From Patagioenas fasciata (Eukaryota > Chordata > Aves > Columbiformes > Columbidae): 64,000 bases of DNA. The translations under genes were made by a program, and so were the position numbers. How positions within the stretch are numbered: the stretch's first letter is position 1; each line of letters begins with the position of its first letter. Below the pieces are notes generated by a model that was given only the letters and a program-made list of their open reading frames with translations, searched no databases and was not told the origin of the DNA. Location: positions 57,738,049-57,802,048 of the forward strand of contig NC_092560.1 in the NCBI RefSeq assembly GCF_037038585.1. The letters are read 5' to 3'. This document shows positions 13,056-46,981 of the stretch, one piece after another.

Positions 13056-13873
13056 AATTCATCCATATCTGGGTAAAAAACTGGCTGGATGGCCAGGCCC
13101 AAAGAGTTGTGGTGAATGGAGTCGAATCTATTAACAGCTGGTGGCTGGTCACAAGTGGTGTTCTCCAGGGCTCAGTATTGGGGCCAGTTCTGTTTAATCT
13201 CTTTATCAATGATCTGGCTGAGGGGATTGAGTGCACACTCAGTGAGTTTACAGATGACACCAAATTGGGTGGGAGTGTTGATCAGTTGGAGGGTAGGAAG
13301 GCCATACAGAGGGATCTGCACCAGCAGGATCATTAGGCTGGGGCCAATTGTGTGAGGTTTAACATGGCCAAGTGCCGGGTCCTGCACTTGCATCGCGACA
13401 ATCCCAGGCAGCACTACAGGTCTAAAGAAAACCAATGAGCTGGTGAATGGACTGGAGCACAAGTCTTATGAGGAGCAGCTGAGGGAACTGGGGCTGTTTA
13501 GCCTGGAGAAAAGGAGGCTGATGGGAGACCTTATCACTGTCTACAACTACCTGAAAGGAGGTTGCAGCATGGAGGGTGTTGGTCTCTTTCCCCAAGTAGC
13601 AAGTGATAGGACAACAGGAAATGGCCTCAACTTTAACCAGCAGACATTTAGGTTGGATATTAGGAAAAAGTTCTTTACGAAAAGGGTTGTAAAGCATTGG
13701 AACAGGCTGCCCAGGGAAGTGGTTGAATCACCATCCCGGGTGGTATATAAAAGATGTATAGATGTGGCACTTAAGGACACAGTTTAGTTGTGGACTTGGC
13801 AATGTTAGGTTAACAGTTGGACTTCATGATCTTAAAGGTCTTTTCCAGCCTAAATGATTCTATGATTCTGTAT
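13056..13873 (+). mobile_element. CR1 LINE fragment, forward, internally deleted
   Basis: Forward CR1 ORF2 3' half. Translation at 13109-13336 shows the RT segment [15 protein letters not shown] and a DDTKLGG block; 13443-13787 carries the C-terminal block with [11 protein letters not shown]. The two parts meet near 13421-13440, where roughly 250-300 bp expected between them are missing. The element ends in the CR1-type 3' terminus of short ATTCTATG-like repeats at about 13855-13873. Confidence 0.92.
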
Positions 13874-16505
13874 CAGTCCTCCTAATAGCTTTCTGGTTGT
13901 GTTGCTACATATATGATCCATCTATTTCCTTCCGGTGACCATAACCACACCAATTTTAGTAACCACAGGAAAAGCTGTGATAGTCCTTGGGGAAATAACT
14001 TTAAAGTACTAATAGGAAATGGGTTTGATGTATATCTCTAATTGTTTCTTAAAAGATGGTATAATGCCATTTCCACTTCATGAAAAGCAAGGGTTTGACC
14101 CAGCAAATAGCTGAGATGATGTCCTTACCTTACAGAGGTCAGTGGCAAACCACTTTTCAAAATTCATATCAAGAGCTCTTCTAACACACTATATTTTATA
14201 GGTCATGAGCATCGAAGCTGTTTCAGCAAAGTTAACAGGACCATTCATAGCATGTGGTGATTAATTTAAAGGAATTTGCAAGCCTGCTTGGCATGTGACT
14301 TTGGTTTGTGATAAGGTTCCTGCCATGCACAGCCTAACTACACAAGCTGGTTCTCCTGGTGTACACAGAGTTTATATCAGCAAAACAATGCCTCTACTAA
14401 CACAGGTTGTTTTGCTTGTGTGGGGATTAAACTATGCTGATAAAACCATATGTATTCTATTACTGAGGAAGAAATCCTAGCATAAACATAGTAATTGTCT
14501 GTCATGAAGAACAAGATGACAGAGGATTGCCAGAATTTCAAATTTGTGAAGCAATATTTATAGCTTTTTTTTTTTTTTTTTTTGGTAAAACATGTCATTT
14601 GGTCTTCCAAACCCAAGCTGTATCTGCATCTTCAGAAGTATATAGAGCACAGAAGGGAGTGAGAGCATTAACATGATTGATATTCATCATGGAGGCACCC
14701 CAAAAGTCAGTTTAGGCAGGGAACAAGCTCCAAACAGACTTTATTCTAGCCATAACCATTCAGCAAAGAAAAACAACTAGGAACAGGATTTATCCAAAAT
14801 TATTCAGCACTCTGACAACATTATAAAGCACAGGTTTGGACACCAGTTGAGGATATTATTACTGTAAGACACGTAAGAATAGTGCGGATTCACAGCATGC
14901 ATGTACTCACAAAACAAGAGGCCACTTTCACTCAAGGGTACCCAGAAGAAGTAATCACCTGCCCAGGGTAGGCAAGGACTCACTCAAGGATATAACACTG
15001 ACCAGGGAGAAGGTGAGGGCTCTCAATCCCAGGAATTCTCCTTAGATAGTGTCCAATTCTAAGGGGAGAGCTCTGTTCACAGTCCCTCTGCTCCAAGAGG
15101 ACCATTCCAAGGGGGTCTTCAGCAGCAGCCCCATTTTGTAACCCAGTGATATCTGGCCATGGTCATTACAAGCATGGTCCAGAAGCTTCCTCCTTGGCTA
15201 AAGGTGCTGTGTGTTGACCAAGTGTCCCTCCCCTCCTACTCCCCTAGTAGAGGGAGCTGAATGTGAGGACTCACTGTGCCCAGGTAGGGGGGAGGATGTG
15301 ACTGTCAGCACCCACCAACGGGTGTACATGGGGACAGGTACAGTGAGGCACAAAAGCTGCTGAAGAGCCATCAACTGCCCTATTGAAAGCTCTGCATCTC
15401 ATTGTGGGATGCACAACTGCCACAATATTTAATAGAAACAGCTTCTGAAACTAGGAAGGCTGAGCTGAACATGTTTGTTTACGAAAACTGCTATAGGAGG
15501 TTACGATGAAATTTACATTGGAAATTACTATGGGGCAGAAGATATACCCATATGAACAGTTCTCTTTTGTTAAGCAAACTTACAAAAGTAGGTCAAGATT
15601 TTTGCCACAGGTGCTCACACATTTTTAAAAGTCCTTTCAATGAACCATGATATAAGCCAAGGGTGACTAATGTGGAATTTAGACAACATCTGAGATTTAA
15701 GAACAAGCCAAGAATTACTGGGTTTGAATGACTGTGGTAGTCTGATGAAGGGACAAGAAAGACACATTTAGCACTTTCATTGAAATGTAATATTCTGAAT
15801 ACTATATGTAATTTAAGGTTCTGTTTGGTGTAGGTCAGACTACAGACTGTGAGATAACTAAAGAGAGATAGGTCATTCCATATTCAGGGACTGTCTACAT
15901 CAGTAGACAAAATAATTGAATAAAAACAGTGAAAGCAAAATGTGTGGGAAATGCTGACATATAAGAAATTACACCAGAAACATTTTAACTCTCATGAAAT
16001 ACTAACCATCCATATTTAAGTACAAGTCCTAGAACTAATTTTAATATGAAAAATGTATAATGAATTTAAATTATTTACTGCAAACTTGGATGATGGGATG
16101 AAGTACAAGATCAAAAGTTGAAAATGTATTTTGGCAGGCACTTGAAATGTGCTGACTTTCATTTGTTCTAGGAGTAGAATGCAAGATACTTATGCAAGTA
16201 TATTACACACGCAGACTGTTAATTAAGCAAATATTAAATAAAAATATAGAAACATACTTAATTCCTTACTTTTACAGATTTTTGTGTCACTCCATTAAGA
16301 CATAGAAAACAACACTTCACCTTTTACTAAAAACCCACAATGCCAAATATGCCATGTGAACCACAGAACCAGGTAGGAGGCCAAAATCAAACTTTTCATG
16401 TAACGGGTTTAAAATTTGATTAATACTGATGTGATCCAGAAAGCTTGTGATGCAGTGAGCCCAATATTTAAAAGCTAGAAAGAAAATAGTCACTTAGTAA
16501 TAATT
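13874..16505. other. Intergenic with a possible LTR
   Basis: No gene is seen. A T run lies at 14565-14583. The segment from about 14690 to 15430 is richer in GC than its flanks and is listed separately as a possible LTR; the rest is unremarkable AT-rich sequence. Confidence 0.4.
14690..15430 (-). mobile_element. Possible solo LTR, reverse orientation
   Basis: This roughly 740-bp block is compositionally distinct. On the - strand it has an AATAAA poly(A) signal close to its presumed 3' end (+ strand tttatt near 14741) preceded by GC-rich U3-like sequence. No flanking duplication or coding region was established, so this is a weak call. Confidence 0.3.
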
Positions 16506-17277
16506 CTAATGTGGGGCAAGTGTAGAGTCTTGCATCTGGGCAGGAACAACCCCAGGTACCAGTATAAGTTGGGGAATGACCTATTAGAGAGCAGTGTAGG
16601 GGAAAGGGATCTGGGGGTTCTGGTGGACAACAAGATGACCATGAGCCAGCACTGTGCCCTTGTGGCCAGGAAGGCCAATGGCATCCTGGGGTGTATTAGA
16701 AGGGCAATGGTTAGTAGGTCCAGAGAGGTTCTCCTGCTCCGCTACTCTTCCCTGGTTAGACCACATCTGGAATATTGTGTCCAGTTCTGGGCCCCTCAGT
16801 TCAAGAAGGACAGGGAACTGCTGGAGAGAGTCCAGCGCAGGGCAACAAAGATGATTAAGGGAGTGAAGCATCTCCCTTATGAGGAAAGGCTGAGGGAGCT
16901 GGGTGTCTTTAGCTTGGAGGAGACTGAGGGGTGACCTGATTAATGTTTACAAATATATAAAGCATGAGTGTCACGAAGATGGAGCCAGGCTCTTCTCGGT
17001 GACAACCAATGGTAGGACAAGGGGTAATGGGTTCAAACTGGAACACAAGAGGTTCCACTTAAATATGAGAAGAAACTTCTTCTCAGTGAGGGTGACAGAA
17101 CACAGGAACAGGCTGCCCAGGGGGGTTGTGGAGTCTCTTTCTCTGGAGACATTCAAAACGCACCTGGACACATTCCTGTGTAACTTCATCTAGGTGTTCC
17201 TGCTCTGGCAGGGGGACTGGACTAGATGATCTTTTGAGGTTCCTTCCAATCCCTTATGTTCTGTGATTCTGTGATAT
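16506..17277 (+). mobile_element. CR1 LINE fragment, forward
   Basis: Forward CR1 ORF2 3' end. Frame 16509-16934 reads through [28 protein letters not shown] and [13 protein letters not shown], all hallmarks of the avian CR1 C-terminal region; a frameshift near 16930 moves the remainder to the frame at 16903-17193. The copy ends at about 17277 with a TTCTGTGATTCTGTGA terminus. It is one of the better preserved copies in the window. Confidence 0.95.
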
Positions 17278-20200
17278 TCTTCTGAACAGAGGAGTATTTT
17301 TATAATCAGATGGCAAACACAGTGATAATTCCTCAGTACAAACACAGTTCTAATAAACAGTCCTTGTTGCAAAGTTTTAAATATCTTTCAGCTCCATGTT
17401 CATTATGTGAAACATTTTAAGTAACACAATTAGAAGAATGAAAGCATTATACAAAAGTGTGTAGCAACATCTATACATTACCATTTGCAGTAACACGATG
17501 AACACTACTCGTAAAAGGTATCTCCGCTTGTGTATTCATGTGTTGTCCCTTCCAGGAAAGGAAGGTAAGATGACTTTTCCAATTGCTTCAGGACTTCAGT
17601 GGGTCTGCCTACACAAATAAGACAATGGGATTTGACTATATAAAGAATTGACCATTATTGTTTGCATCATAAGATGTATAACCTCTAGTTATTCGATTTT
17701 CCAAGAGTTCTGAGTATCTCCATGTCCAATGCACTTTAATACAGTCAGTAAGTACTGACTTTGATGGGAGCAGCATTCCCAGCAAAGACTTCAATAAAGC
17801 TGTAGTTAACGGTTCATATTTTCAAGCAATACCTATGTATTAATTTTGAATGACACATAAGTATAAATTTGACCTATATTATTGAAATTAATAGGTCATT
17901 TTATCTCTTTAAAGATAGTGACTGTTATTACCTGAAAGAATCAATATCTTGGTGGCACTAGTGAAAAGCCAGGCTAAGAACTCAGAGGCTATTATTTTGT
18001 TATACTAATTGGAGTTAAAAAGATTGTGAAGAACCAAGCTTTTAAAAAAACAGCTTCTGCATTTCAGCTTTTTCACCTGTATTGTAACTGAAAATAACCT
18101 CACTAGTAGTTTTTTCCTCTTTAACAGTAAAAGCATCCATCTCCAAGAATGCATTTCAGAAACACCAGGCACTATTAAACCAAGGGTTATCTGAAACTGT
18201 TTTAATGGTTTATCTCCGTTAAGCAGTATTCCTTGCATGTAAGTTATCCAGTTAACGAACTGAGGTTAAGAGAGTGCAACTGTTCATCACTTATATGCTG
18301 GGTGAATCCTGGCTACATTACATTTATTCTGTTGAAAGATGAAGTGATGCTATACATGTTCTCTAAAACAATAAACAAGTAAATCCTAAATGTACTCAAC
18401 TTCTGCTCCATTCCACCCTGGAAAGCAAAATAACAATAAGTGAATACTGACTGTTCTGAATTTCACAAAGAGCTCAAAATAATAACTGTTAATCACAAGA
18501 AACTGTTTAGATTAAAAGGAACAAGGTGAAGGAATTATGAACTGAACATGCAATACCAAGTGACTAATTTTTCTTAAGATGCTTGTCTTTACCCTACCTT
18601 TTTCTCTATAAAGTGAAATTTCTGCATTTTCCCTAGAATGAACCTAGCTAACTTGTGAACTTAGAGCGTGCTAATTTTGAAATAAGGATACCACATGACC
18701 AGCATGATGACAGGATCTTACACATAATTAAAAATGAGCAGATCTCATTTTAATGCATGTTCATTTCATAGCCAAATCTATTTTTTCTTTAAAAAAATCT
18801 GTATTGACACCAAGTTTACATTTTATTTCCCCCATTTTTTAACAAGTAGGTTGATTTAGAAACTTTTCACATCCAATTAAAGTGAATAAAACCATTTTTG
18901 TAAGGATTTTCTGCAAGTTTTGCCCACCATCATGTTTTTTAAATGTGTGTTTACTAAAGAGGCTCACCTTAGGTAAGTGGCACAAGAGATGTGTTGTTTC
19001 TTTACACAGACATACCTGATGAAGGAATTGCAGGTAGAAAAATCTGTCAGCTATAGTAACTTGCCTACTTGATAGAATAATCTTTCCCTACCCACACCCC
19101 CACTGGAAAAAAAAAAAAAAAAAAAAAAGACATACTGCTTTTTAGATCTGTTTGTTAGAACCGCTGGAAGCCTAGATTTTGTCTTATATACTAACCACTG
19201 TGGGATTTAACTCACAGTTCAAAGATCTGAGTTCAGAGGCATGATCCCCTAAAAGAACTACTATCAAGGTTGATAGATTTGACTCAGCTGTTTTAGTTCC
19301 TTACCTTTATTACCAATCAGCCTTTGAGAGAAAAAAATGCATCACATGACCAAAATAAGATTCACTTAATTTCAAGAAAGACTAAAAGTAGCTTTCTGAC
19401 TAGCAGAAGTGTTCTTCTATCTTTAAAACAGGATGAAATGCCCCAGCAAAGCTTTAGTATTCTAACAAGTTTAAATGCAAAAGGTTAAAATGGGAAATCT
19501 CTTTCTCAGCTGCTCCTTGTTCTCTATTTTGCCCTAAATGGACAGACACAGGTATCAGAACTTTCTACTATCTGCTGTATGGTTCTGCCAACTGAAACTT
19601 TGCAAAAAAAAAAAAAACCCACAGAAACAAAAATCAAACCAAAACACACAAAAAACCCAAACCAAACCAACAAAACCAAACCAAACAACAACAAAAAAGC
19701 AAACAAACAAAAAACCACACCACCACCCTCCCCCCCCCAAAAAAAAAAAATACACACAAAAAAAAACCAACCAACCAAAAAAAACCATGGAAATTAATAG
19801 TATGAAAGGCTGTGAATAGGGTCAAAAGCAATTCAAATATTTTCTCAGACTTATCTTCCTGGAGCTATGTTATGCTGTTTTCCAGATGCCTCCAAACATT
19901 TTTCAGAGGCTTTCACTTATTTGCTATTTAGAGATATGGTTCCTTCCTACAGGACACTCATCTAACATGAGTGATACTCGCACTCTTAAGTAGTGGGATT
20001 TTTGTATGTTGCTATTGGAAACATCTGGTATTTGTAAATAAGTGGAAAATAACTCTAAATTTGAAATCCCTGAAATACAAGCTTTAATGTATGAAGATGA
20101 AGCAATAGGTTCTAATCAGCTTTGTGTTGTTTTGATTTTCACTTCTGCCAGAGAACCTCAATTCCATATTGACTGTGTTTTTTTACTTTTCTGTGCATTC

Positions 20201-21836
20201 GTCTTCACATCTGCAGAATATAAATGCTTGTGTATCTTCGTGAACTTTTTGAAAGACAATGATGATACTTTTCCTAAACTTACTAATTATTATAAATTGG
20301 CTCAAAAGAAATAGGCAAAACACAAGTACAGTGTTTCCTGTTTAGGAAATATTCTTTCTCAGTTCTTCCAAAACAATGATATCCTATTACACTATACTAA
20401 CTTTGCCAGAATAGCTAATAGCAGTACTTTGCTAAGTAAAAGCACGTTTCCTGCAAATATTTTTCAAATTATGATGGCTATTGTTTATGCATTTAAAATA
20501 CGCAGAAAGACACCAAAAAGCACAATGTATTTTTCCTTCATTACAACGTGACACAGCTGCTGATGCCATAAAATGAAGATTAGTGAGGTGTAATATTAAG
20601 GAGAAATTCTTTCTTGTTATGCTGAAAATTGTTTATAATTTGATCACATACCTACCATTTCATTAAAAATTCCTACACTCCCCCTCACCTAACAGTAAGG
20701 CACACAGAGGAGGTACTGGGTCATCTGTTTTTCTATGCATAGCTAACAGTTGTTTTCATTTATATTGCAAGTTAAGCCCTGTGTCTGTATGAAGACAATC
20801 AGAAAGTCACTTTCTCCAAATGAGAAGCCCTTCCTGAGAAAGATGGGCCCTCAAGGGAGCATGGGACTCATCCCCTTCACACCAGTATTGTCCCATCCCT
20901 TCAGTGGAAAAACTGGGAGGGCTGTAGGGTGTGGCCGAAGGTGGTCCCTGATAACAAGCCTTCCTTAGCTCAGCTCTGTGAAATGCCCGAGGGTGCTGTG
21001 GTGGGCAGGAGCTTTGTGGGTATGAGTCCCTGCCAAGGAACAGGCAGCCAGATGCTACCTGGGAAGTGAGAAAATGCATTACTGGTGCTTAGAAAAGATT
21101 GGGAAAACTCTGGAGCCTAGGAAGAGGGAGAAACTCACTACCTGCTATCTAAGCAACAGGTAAAAGAGGCTGGAGGGCAAACCAACGGATATAACTGGCT
21201 AGATAGAAGCCCTTCAGCACTTTAAAGGGGATGACAAATAAACCTGAACAAAAAGAGTCATTCCAGTTATGGGTGATTCAGGAGAAACTGCTCATTGAGA
21301 AGCTATTTCTCCTGGTAGAGTGGAACAGAGGGAGTGTCTTAGCCAGGACAGTCAGGCTGCCTAAGTTCCTGCTACAATATCTCATCTTTTGTTTACTACT
21401 ATTCATGATTATAGACAAATGAAATTGCTTAAATTCACAAAAGAAACCATTGAAAAATCCCCTAAACTAAAATATTTGTTATGCTCACATTACACCATCT
21501 CTCATGTAATTACCAGTGATGTCATTACACACATGTGCTGTATCTGTGAGTCTGGGTAAAACATCTCCTTGCTGTAAATCTGCTGGCTGTTGGTAAGCGT
21601 CACCAAAAATAAGCTGGTTTGCCTATTACTAAAATTAAATTATTATTACTATAAAAAATAAATAATTTAAAACTTTTTCTCTGTGTTCTTTAGTGAGAAA
21701 TTCAACTTTTTTTGTAAAAATAGCAGAATACTAAAAGCTTGGGAAGGAGGTAGGGGAAACTATTACCTTTGAAAAATTGGCATGAGAGGTAAGCGATGGT
21801 ATTTTTGAAAGTCTGTCTTTCTTACATCATACAGGA
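17278..21836. other. Intergenic, low-complexity tracts only
   Basis: No exon was recognised in about 4.5 kb. An A run lies at 19107-19128 and an A/C-rich tract at about 19603-19786. The part 20680-21330 is GC-richer than its flanks and may be an old unrecognised repeat. Confidence 0.4.
19603..19786 (+). repeat. A/C-rich low-complexity tract
   Basis: About 180 bases made almost only of A and C, with CAAA, CCAAA and CCAA units and a C run near 19731-19738. The strand is nearly free of G and T. Open frames over it on both strands are artefacts of composition. Confidence 0.85.
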
Positions 21837-22095
21837 GTCCAGTTACAGGATCACGGAACAGTTGGGTTTGGAAGGGACCTCTGGAGATCATCTGGTCCAA
21901 CGCATCTGCCAAAGCAGGTTCAACTACAGCAGATTGCACAGGAATGCGTCCAGGCAGGTCTTGAATGTCTCCAGAGAAGGAGACTCCACAACCTCTCTGG
22001 ACAGCCTGTTCCAGTGCTCTGGCACCCTCAAAGTAAATAAGTTTCTCCTCATATACAGACAGAACCTTCTATGCTTCAGCCTGTGCCTGTTTCAG
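21837..22095 (-). mobile_element. CR1 LINE 3' fragment, reverse orientation
   Basis: On the + strand the copy opens with the reverse complement of the CR1 3' end (ggtttggaagggacctctgg near 21867-21886) and continues into the complement of the C-terminal coding block. Only about 260 bp remain. Confidence 0.9.
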
Positions 22096-22116
22096 ATAGT
22101 ACTGGAGAAAGTACAG

Positions 22117-22142
22117 CTACTACTAGTAGTAGTACTACTACT
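22117..22142. repeat. Two overlapping perfect palindromes of CTA/TAG units
   Basis: CTACTACTAGTAGTAG (22117-22132) and AGTAGTAGTACTACTACT (22125-22142) are each perfect inverted repeats, overlap by 8 bp, and abut the end of a CR1 fragment. Confidence 0.9.
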
Positions 22143-23330
22143 GCAGTTAGTACTACAGTTAGTATTGTAGAAAGCTGTGTTATGTGCATTTATGGAAATT
22201 AAAGCACTGGTAGACCAATACAGGTAGGGGATTTAAAAACTTATTTTGGACATCCATTCTCTATTGCAAATACGATCCTCAAAACTACAGTATCTGTACA
22301 ATGAGCAATGTGATTAGTAGTAAGTGATGCACCCAAGCCACAGATGAGGTTCCTTTCATCCTCCCTCCCATCTCCAAGCTCAAGGAAAACAGATTTGTAG
22401 GAGATGGTGACTTGTTATTTTACAATTTTAACTTTACAATTTTATCTTTTCCAGCAAGTTAAATAGCACTAGCCCATAGCTATCCATAACACCAAACTGT
22501 TGGATGGTGCCTCCATGCTTTGTGCCCTGCTCCCATGAGCCTACCTCCTCAGTACCCTTCAGGAGTTATTGTGTTCACCTGCCACAGGCAGTCTCTGAAG
22601 GAAGCACAGACATAGGCAGTTTTGTGCTTTTTGGTGGTTTTAATGTCTAGGAAAGAGATGAAATTTAATAGTGAGCATACTTAATTTACTAGTAAGGATA
22701 CAGCCAAAGAGTCTAAGACTGGCTTCATTTCCTGAACAAACAGGTGTTACTTTTTGTCATTACACCTAGAGAAAGGGTGATTGAGGTGATTACTCTAAGG
22801 CTTTGGGCAACAGGTTTGTTGGAAGAGCACAGACTGAAGTGAAAAATTATCACAACATTGACACCAGTCAGATAGAGACAGACTTCAAACATGGTTATAG
22901 TATTTTCTGATCACCATATATCTGTTGGATGTATCCATGATAGCGTACACCTAAGCATGCAGAATGTAATAGAATTAACAATTAATTTTATAATTCTTTA
23001 AGTGCGAAGGAGATTTTCTTCTAGAGCTTCTGCACTCTTTCTTTTACAACTCATCTGTAACAGTTCAGCTTCATTGCATTGTTGGTTTTTTGGGTTGTTT
23101 TGTTTTAAAGTCTAGATTCTTCTAATTAATTTCCGTTATTTCAATTTTTTTACCGTTTCAATCAATTGAAACAAAAATATCAACTTTTTTTTTTTTTAAA
23201 TCTGGGATAACTTGAATGATAAAATATAGTCTATATATGTGTGGGAAAGCAAGATGTGCGGTTCCAGCCACCTTGATGATAAAGGAAGATGAACACTAAT
23301 ATAGCTACCCAGATGGTCAAAGAAGAAAAC
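22143..23330. other. Intergenic, nothing recognised
   Basis: Between the palindromic repeat and the next CR1 fragment I see no exon or recognisable element. Confidence 0.4.
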
Positions 23331-23442
23331 CCGCCTGGACACATTCCTGTGTAACCTCATCTAGGTGTTCCTGCTCCAGCGGGGGGATTGGACCGGATGA
23401 TCTTTCAAGGTTCCTTCCAATCCCTAACATTGTGTGATTACT
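23331..23442 (+). mobile_element. Short CR1 3' terminus
   Basis: About 110 bp match the last CR1 codons and the 3' UTR, closely like 17155-17270 of the larger forward copy, ending in a TGTGATTA-like terminus. Confidence 0.85.
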
Positions 23443-23479
23443 AACATAATCAGATCACAGCAACTTGTCAATATATAAA

Positions 23480-23930
23480 GGGCCTTGGACAGATTGTACT
23501 GAAGTATGTTTTTCATAACCACAAAGAGTGATAGCCCAGACTTGTGAGAACGGTGTGTTGGGTCAGATAACCACCCCCAAATACTTGTGATGTGTGAATG
23601 TTGTTGAGCCTGGTCTATGAATGAGTGGGAATGTAACTGAAACAGACAAGAGTGTGGTGTATTTTTAATAACAATTATTGATAAAACATCTTGTTTAACC
23701 TCTCACTCCAGGCCCGCATCAGTAACACCTATAAATTGTCAATGGCTAATAAAGAGGTCCTCTGCCCAGCTCTGCGCTCCTTCCTCAACACAATCTCCAC
23801 CTCTGTGTGCATCTCTGTCTGCATCTGTATGAATCGTTCCTCATTACTGCAATATGGACACAAAATGCATCTTCCTCCATTATTTCAGAAATAACAGTTT
23901 AGGCAGATTTTTGTCCCTTCCTCTTGATTC
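23480..23930 (+). mobile_element. Possible LTR fragment
   Basis: A TATAAA at 23730-23735 and an AATAAA at 23748-23753, followed by GC-richer sequence, give an LTR-like core in forward orientation. Ends and flanking duplications were not defined; it could be chance. Confidence 0.25.
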
Positions 23931-25555
23931 CAATTCAAGAGAAAAGATACCTTGGAATACAGAATTTCACAGTCTTGTATGCTCAGCAGCTATGGAAATT
24001 CACTGTATATAAGCAAATGTATATTTTGTGCAGCCATCTCTCAGTCTGCATCCCTGTAAAATGAAAAGAGTAACATTGGCTTTCTGCTCAGGGAGGAGAG
24101 GCAGAGAGCAGAATCACACCTGTGAAGTCACTGGGCTCTGGTGGAAGCTCCTTACTAACACCATACCAGGCTCCATAAAGGCACAAGGTCATCTGGTTTC
24201 CAAGCAACACTTCAAGAGCATAAGACATTGCCACACCTCTTTCTGGAGAAAACCACTAATTGAGAAAGAGGTGGTACAATCACCTCCTTGTTCCCTTCTA
24301 TCCCCTTCAGACAAGCTTACTCCAGGAACTTCATCCTCACTCTTTACCTTGGTCTGTACTCCATGAAAACCACTGGGAGGTTGTTAAAAGACTGTGAAGT
24401 AAACTACTTCAGAAGTTAGGGAATAGCTACTTGCACCCATATCAGAGATAATTCTTATTAAGAAAATTTATACAGTAGCAAATATGTACTTCCCTGAATT
24501 GGGGATTCTTCCTGCTGCTCTTTCTGTTGTATTCTGTTGAGACAGTGAACAGGTCTGTGCATGTGTTATACATGGTGTGTCTGTAAGAAGCCATTTTGCC
24601 TTACCTGAGCTGAGGCTTCGAGGGAACAGTGATAGGAACGGGGTTTGGTGTTTCCAAAAGGAAAAAAACTGAAAAAGGCTAAGGAGCATTAGTAGGTTAT
24701 AATGACATTCCAGACCAGGCACAGGTGGAAAGAATTAAATCTTCTGTCTTAATTTCTGAGTTCATGCAGAGTGCTCTGATGTAGCCTGTTGCTGATAATT
24801 TTTTACCAGAAAACTCCCAAATCTGTGTATATATCTTTGCAAAAAGGCAAACACTGATCAGAGATCAGAAGACGAGGTACTGCTAGAGCTGCTTGTGAAA
24901 AGCTTTCCTAAGAAATGCATTTCTGTGAAGTCTTAGGATTTTCGTGTTGTCAGCTTCTTCTCCAGGTATATCAAGAGCAGGTATGTTTACATCTTAGGCT
25001 GCTGTGTAGTTTGGAGATGCACAGTTTATATACTGGAATTAGACTCGGCAGTGCACCATGTGGCACAAGTTAATTTACTCTGATTCTCAGAGCACCAGGT
25101 CCCAGCAGAAAAAAAAAATTAAACAGTATAGTGCTCCACTGCTTAAGTACCTAAACTAGTTTGGGATCTCTACACTGTCTGCAAACACAACATAGGATGC
25201 ATCCAAAGAAGCCAATCCCTGCGAGATACAGCCATGAGCCTCCTGAATTCCGCAGCTGAGACACCGTCTGGGGCACCATTGCACCTCAGTGCTGCTGTGA
25301 TGCACATGACCCTCCAGCAGAGCAGTATTTGATAAGAGCAAGTATGGCAGGTGCTATTTTGGCCAGAAACTGAAGCACGCTACTCCAAAATTAAAAGCAT
25401 GAGCCTTTAAAGCTTGCGATGATCAAGCTGAAAATGGCCTGATTCGTACTTCATGTGTACCGGGACATAAAATACTACTTTAAAAAAATGGACTAGGTAT
25501 AACTTGCATGTAAAACACCTAAACTTTTAGATGGAAAAACTCCACGCCGACAACT
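23931..25555. other. Intergenic upstream of MIER3 island
   Basis: No exon or clear repeat recognised in this AT-rich sequence to the left of the MIER3 CpG island. Confidence 0.4.
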
Positions 25556-26090
25556 AGGAAAGGGCTCGATCCAGGTCCCACAGCCGTTCCTGCACGGCAT
25601 TCCCGGCCCCGGGACAGTGCTCCAAACCGCGGCCGTCAGAGACACGCTGACCTAGGTGGGAGGTGGCCGAACCGCTGGAGCTCTAGCCGGCCTCGGGCCC
25701 CCCGAGGCAGCACGGCGAGGGCCCCGTCTGTTTCCCTCGCCGCGGGGCGAGCAGCCTCTGCGGCCCCGGGAGGGGCGGGTGTAGAGCGGCGACCGGGGCT
25801 CAGCAGCGGGCGCCGAGCGCCCTCTCCGGGTGGGGCAACGCCCGGACGCGGCGGGCCTAGGCGGGCAGAGCGCCCTCACCAGCCGGGGCAGGAGGCGGCG
25901 GCGCCGCTGGAGGTGGGGTCCTGGCGCTGCCTCCCTGCCCCGACGCCGCCTCCTCCGCCCCAGCCCGGTCCCGCTGGCCCCTCCACTCCCTCCCCGGCCG
26001 GCTCCGGCTGGGGCTCGGCCGCTGCCATTGGCTTAGCGGCCCCATCCGGGCACTCGGCGCAGCGCTGTTCCTCAGCCCGGTCGTCCCAAT

Positions 26091-46981
<20,891 letters not shown>

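Noticed and set aside
16509-17193. Good-looking 141- and 96-residue frames
   Set aside because: They are CR1 ORF2 remnants with a frameshift, not a host gene.
19524-19831. Trp/Phe- and Lys/Thr-rich frames on both strands
   Set aside because: Translations of the A/C-only low-complexity tract.
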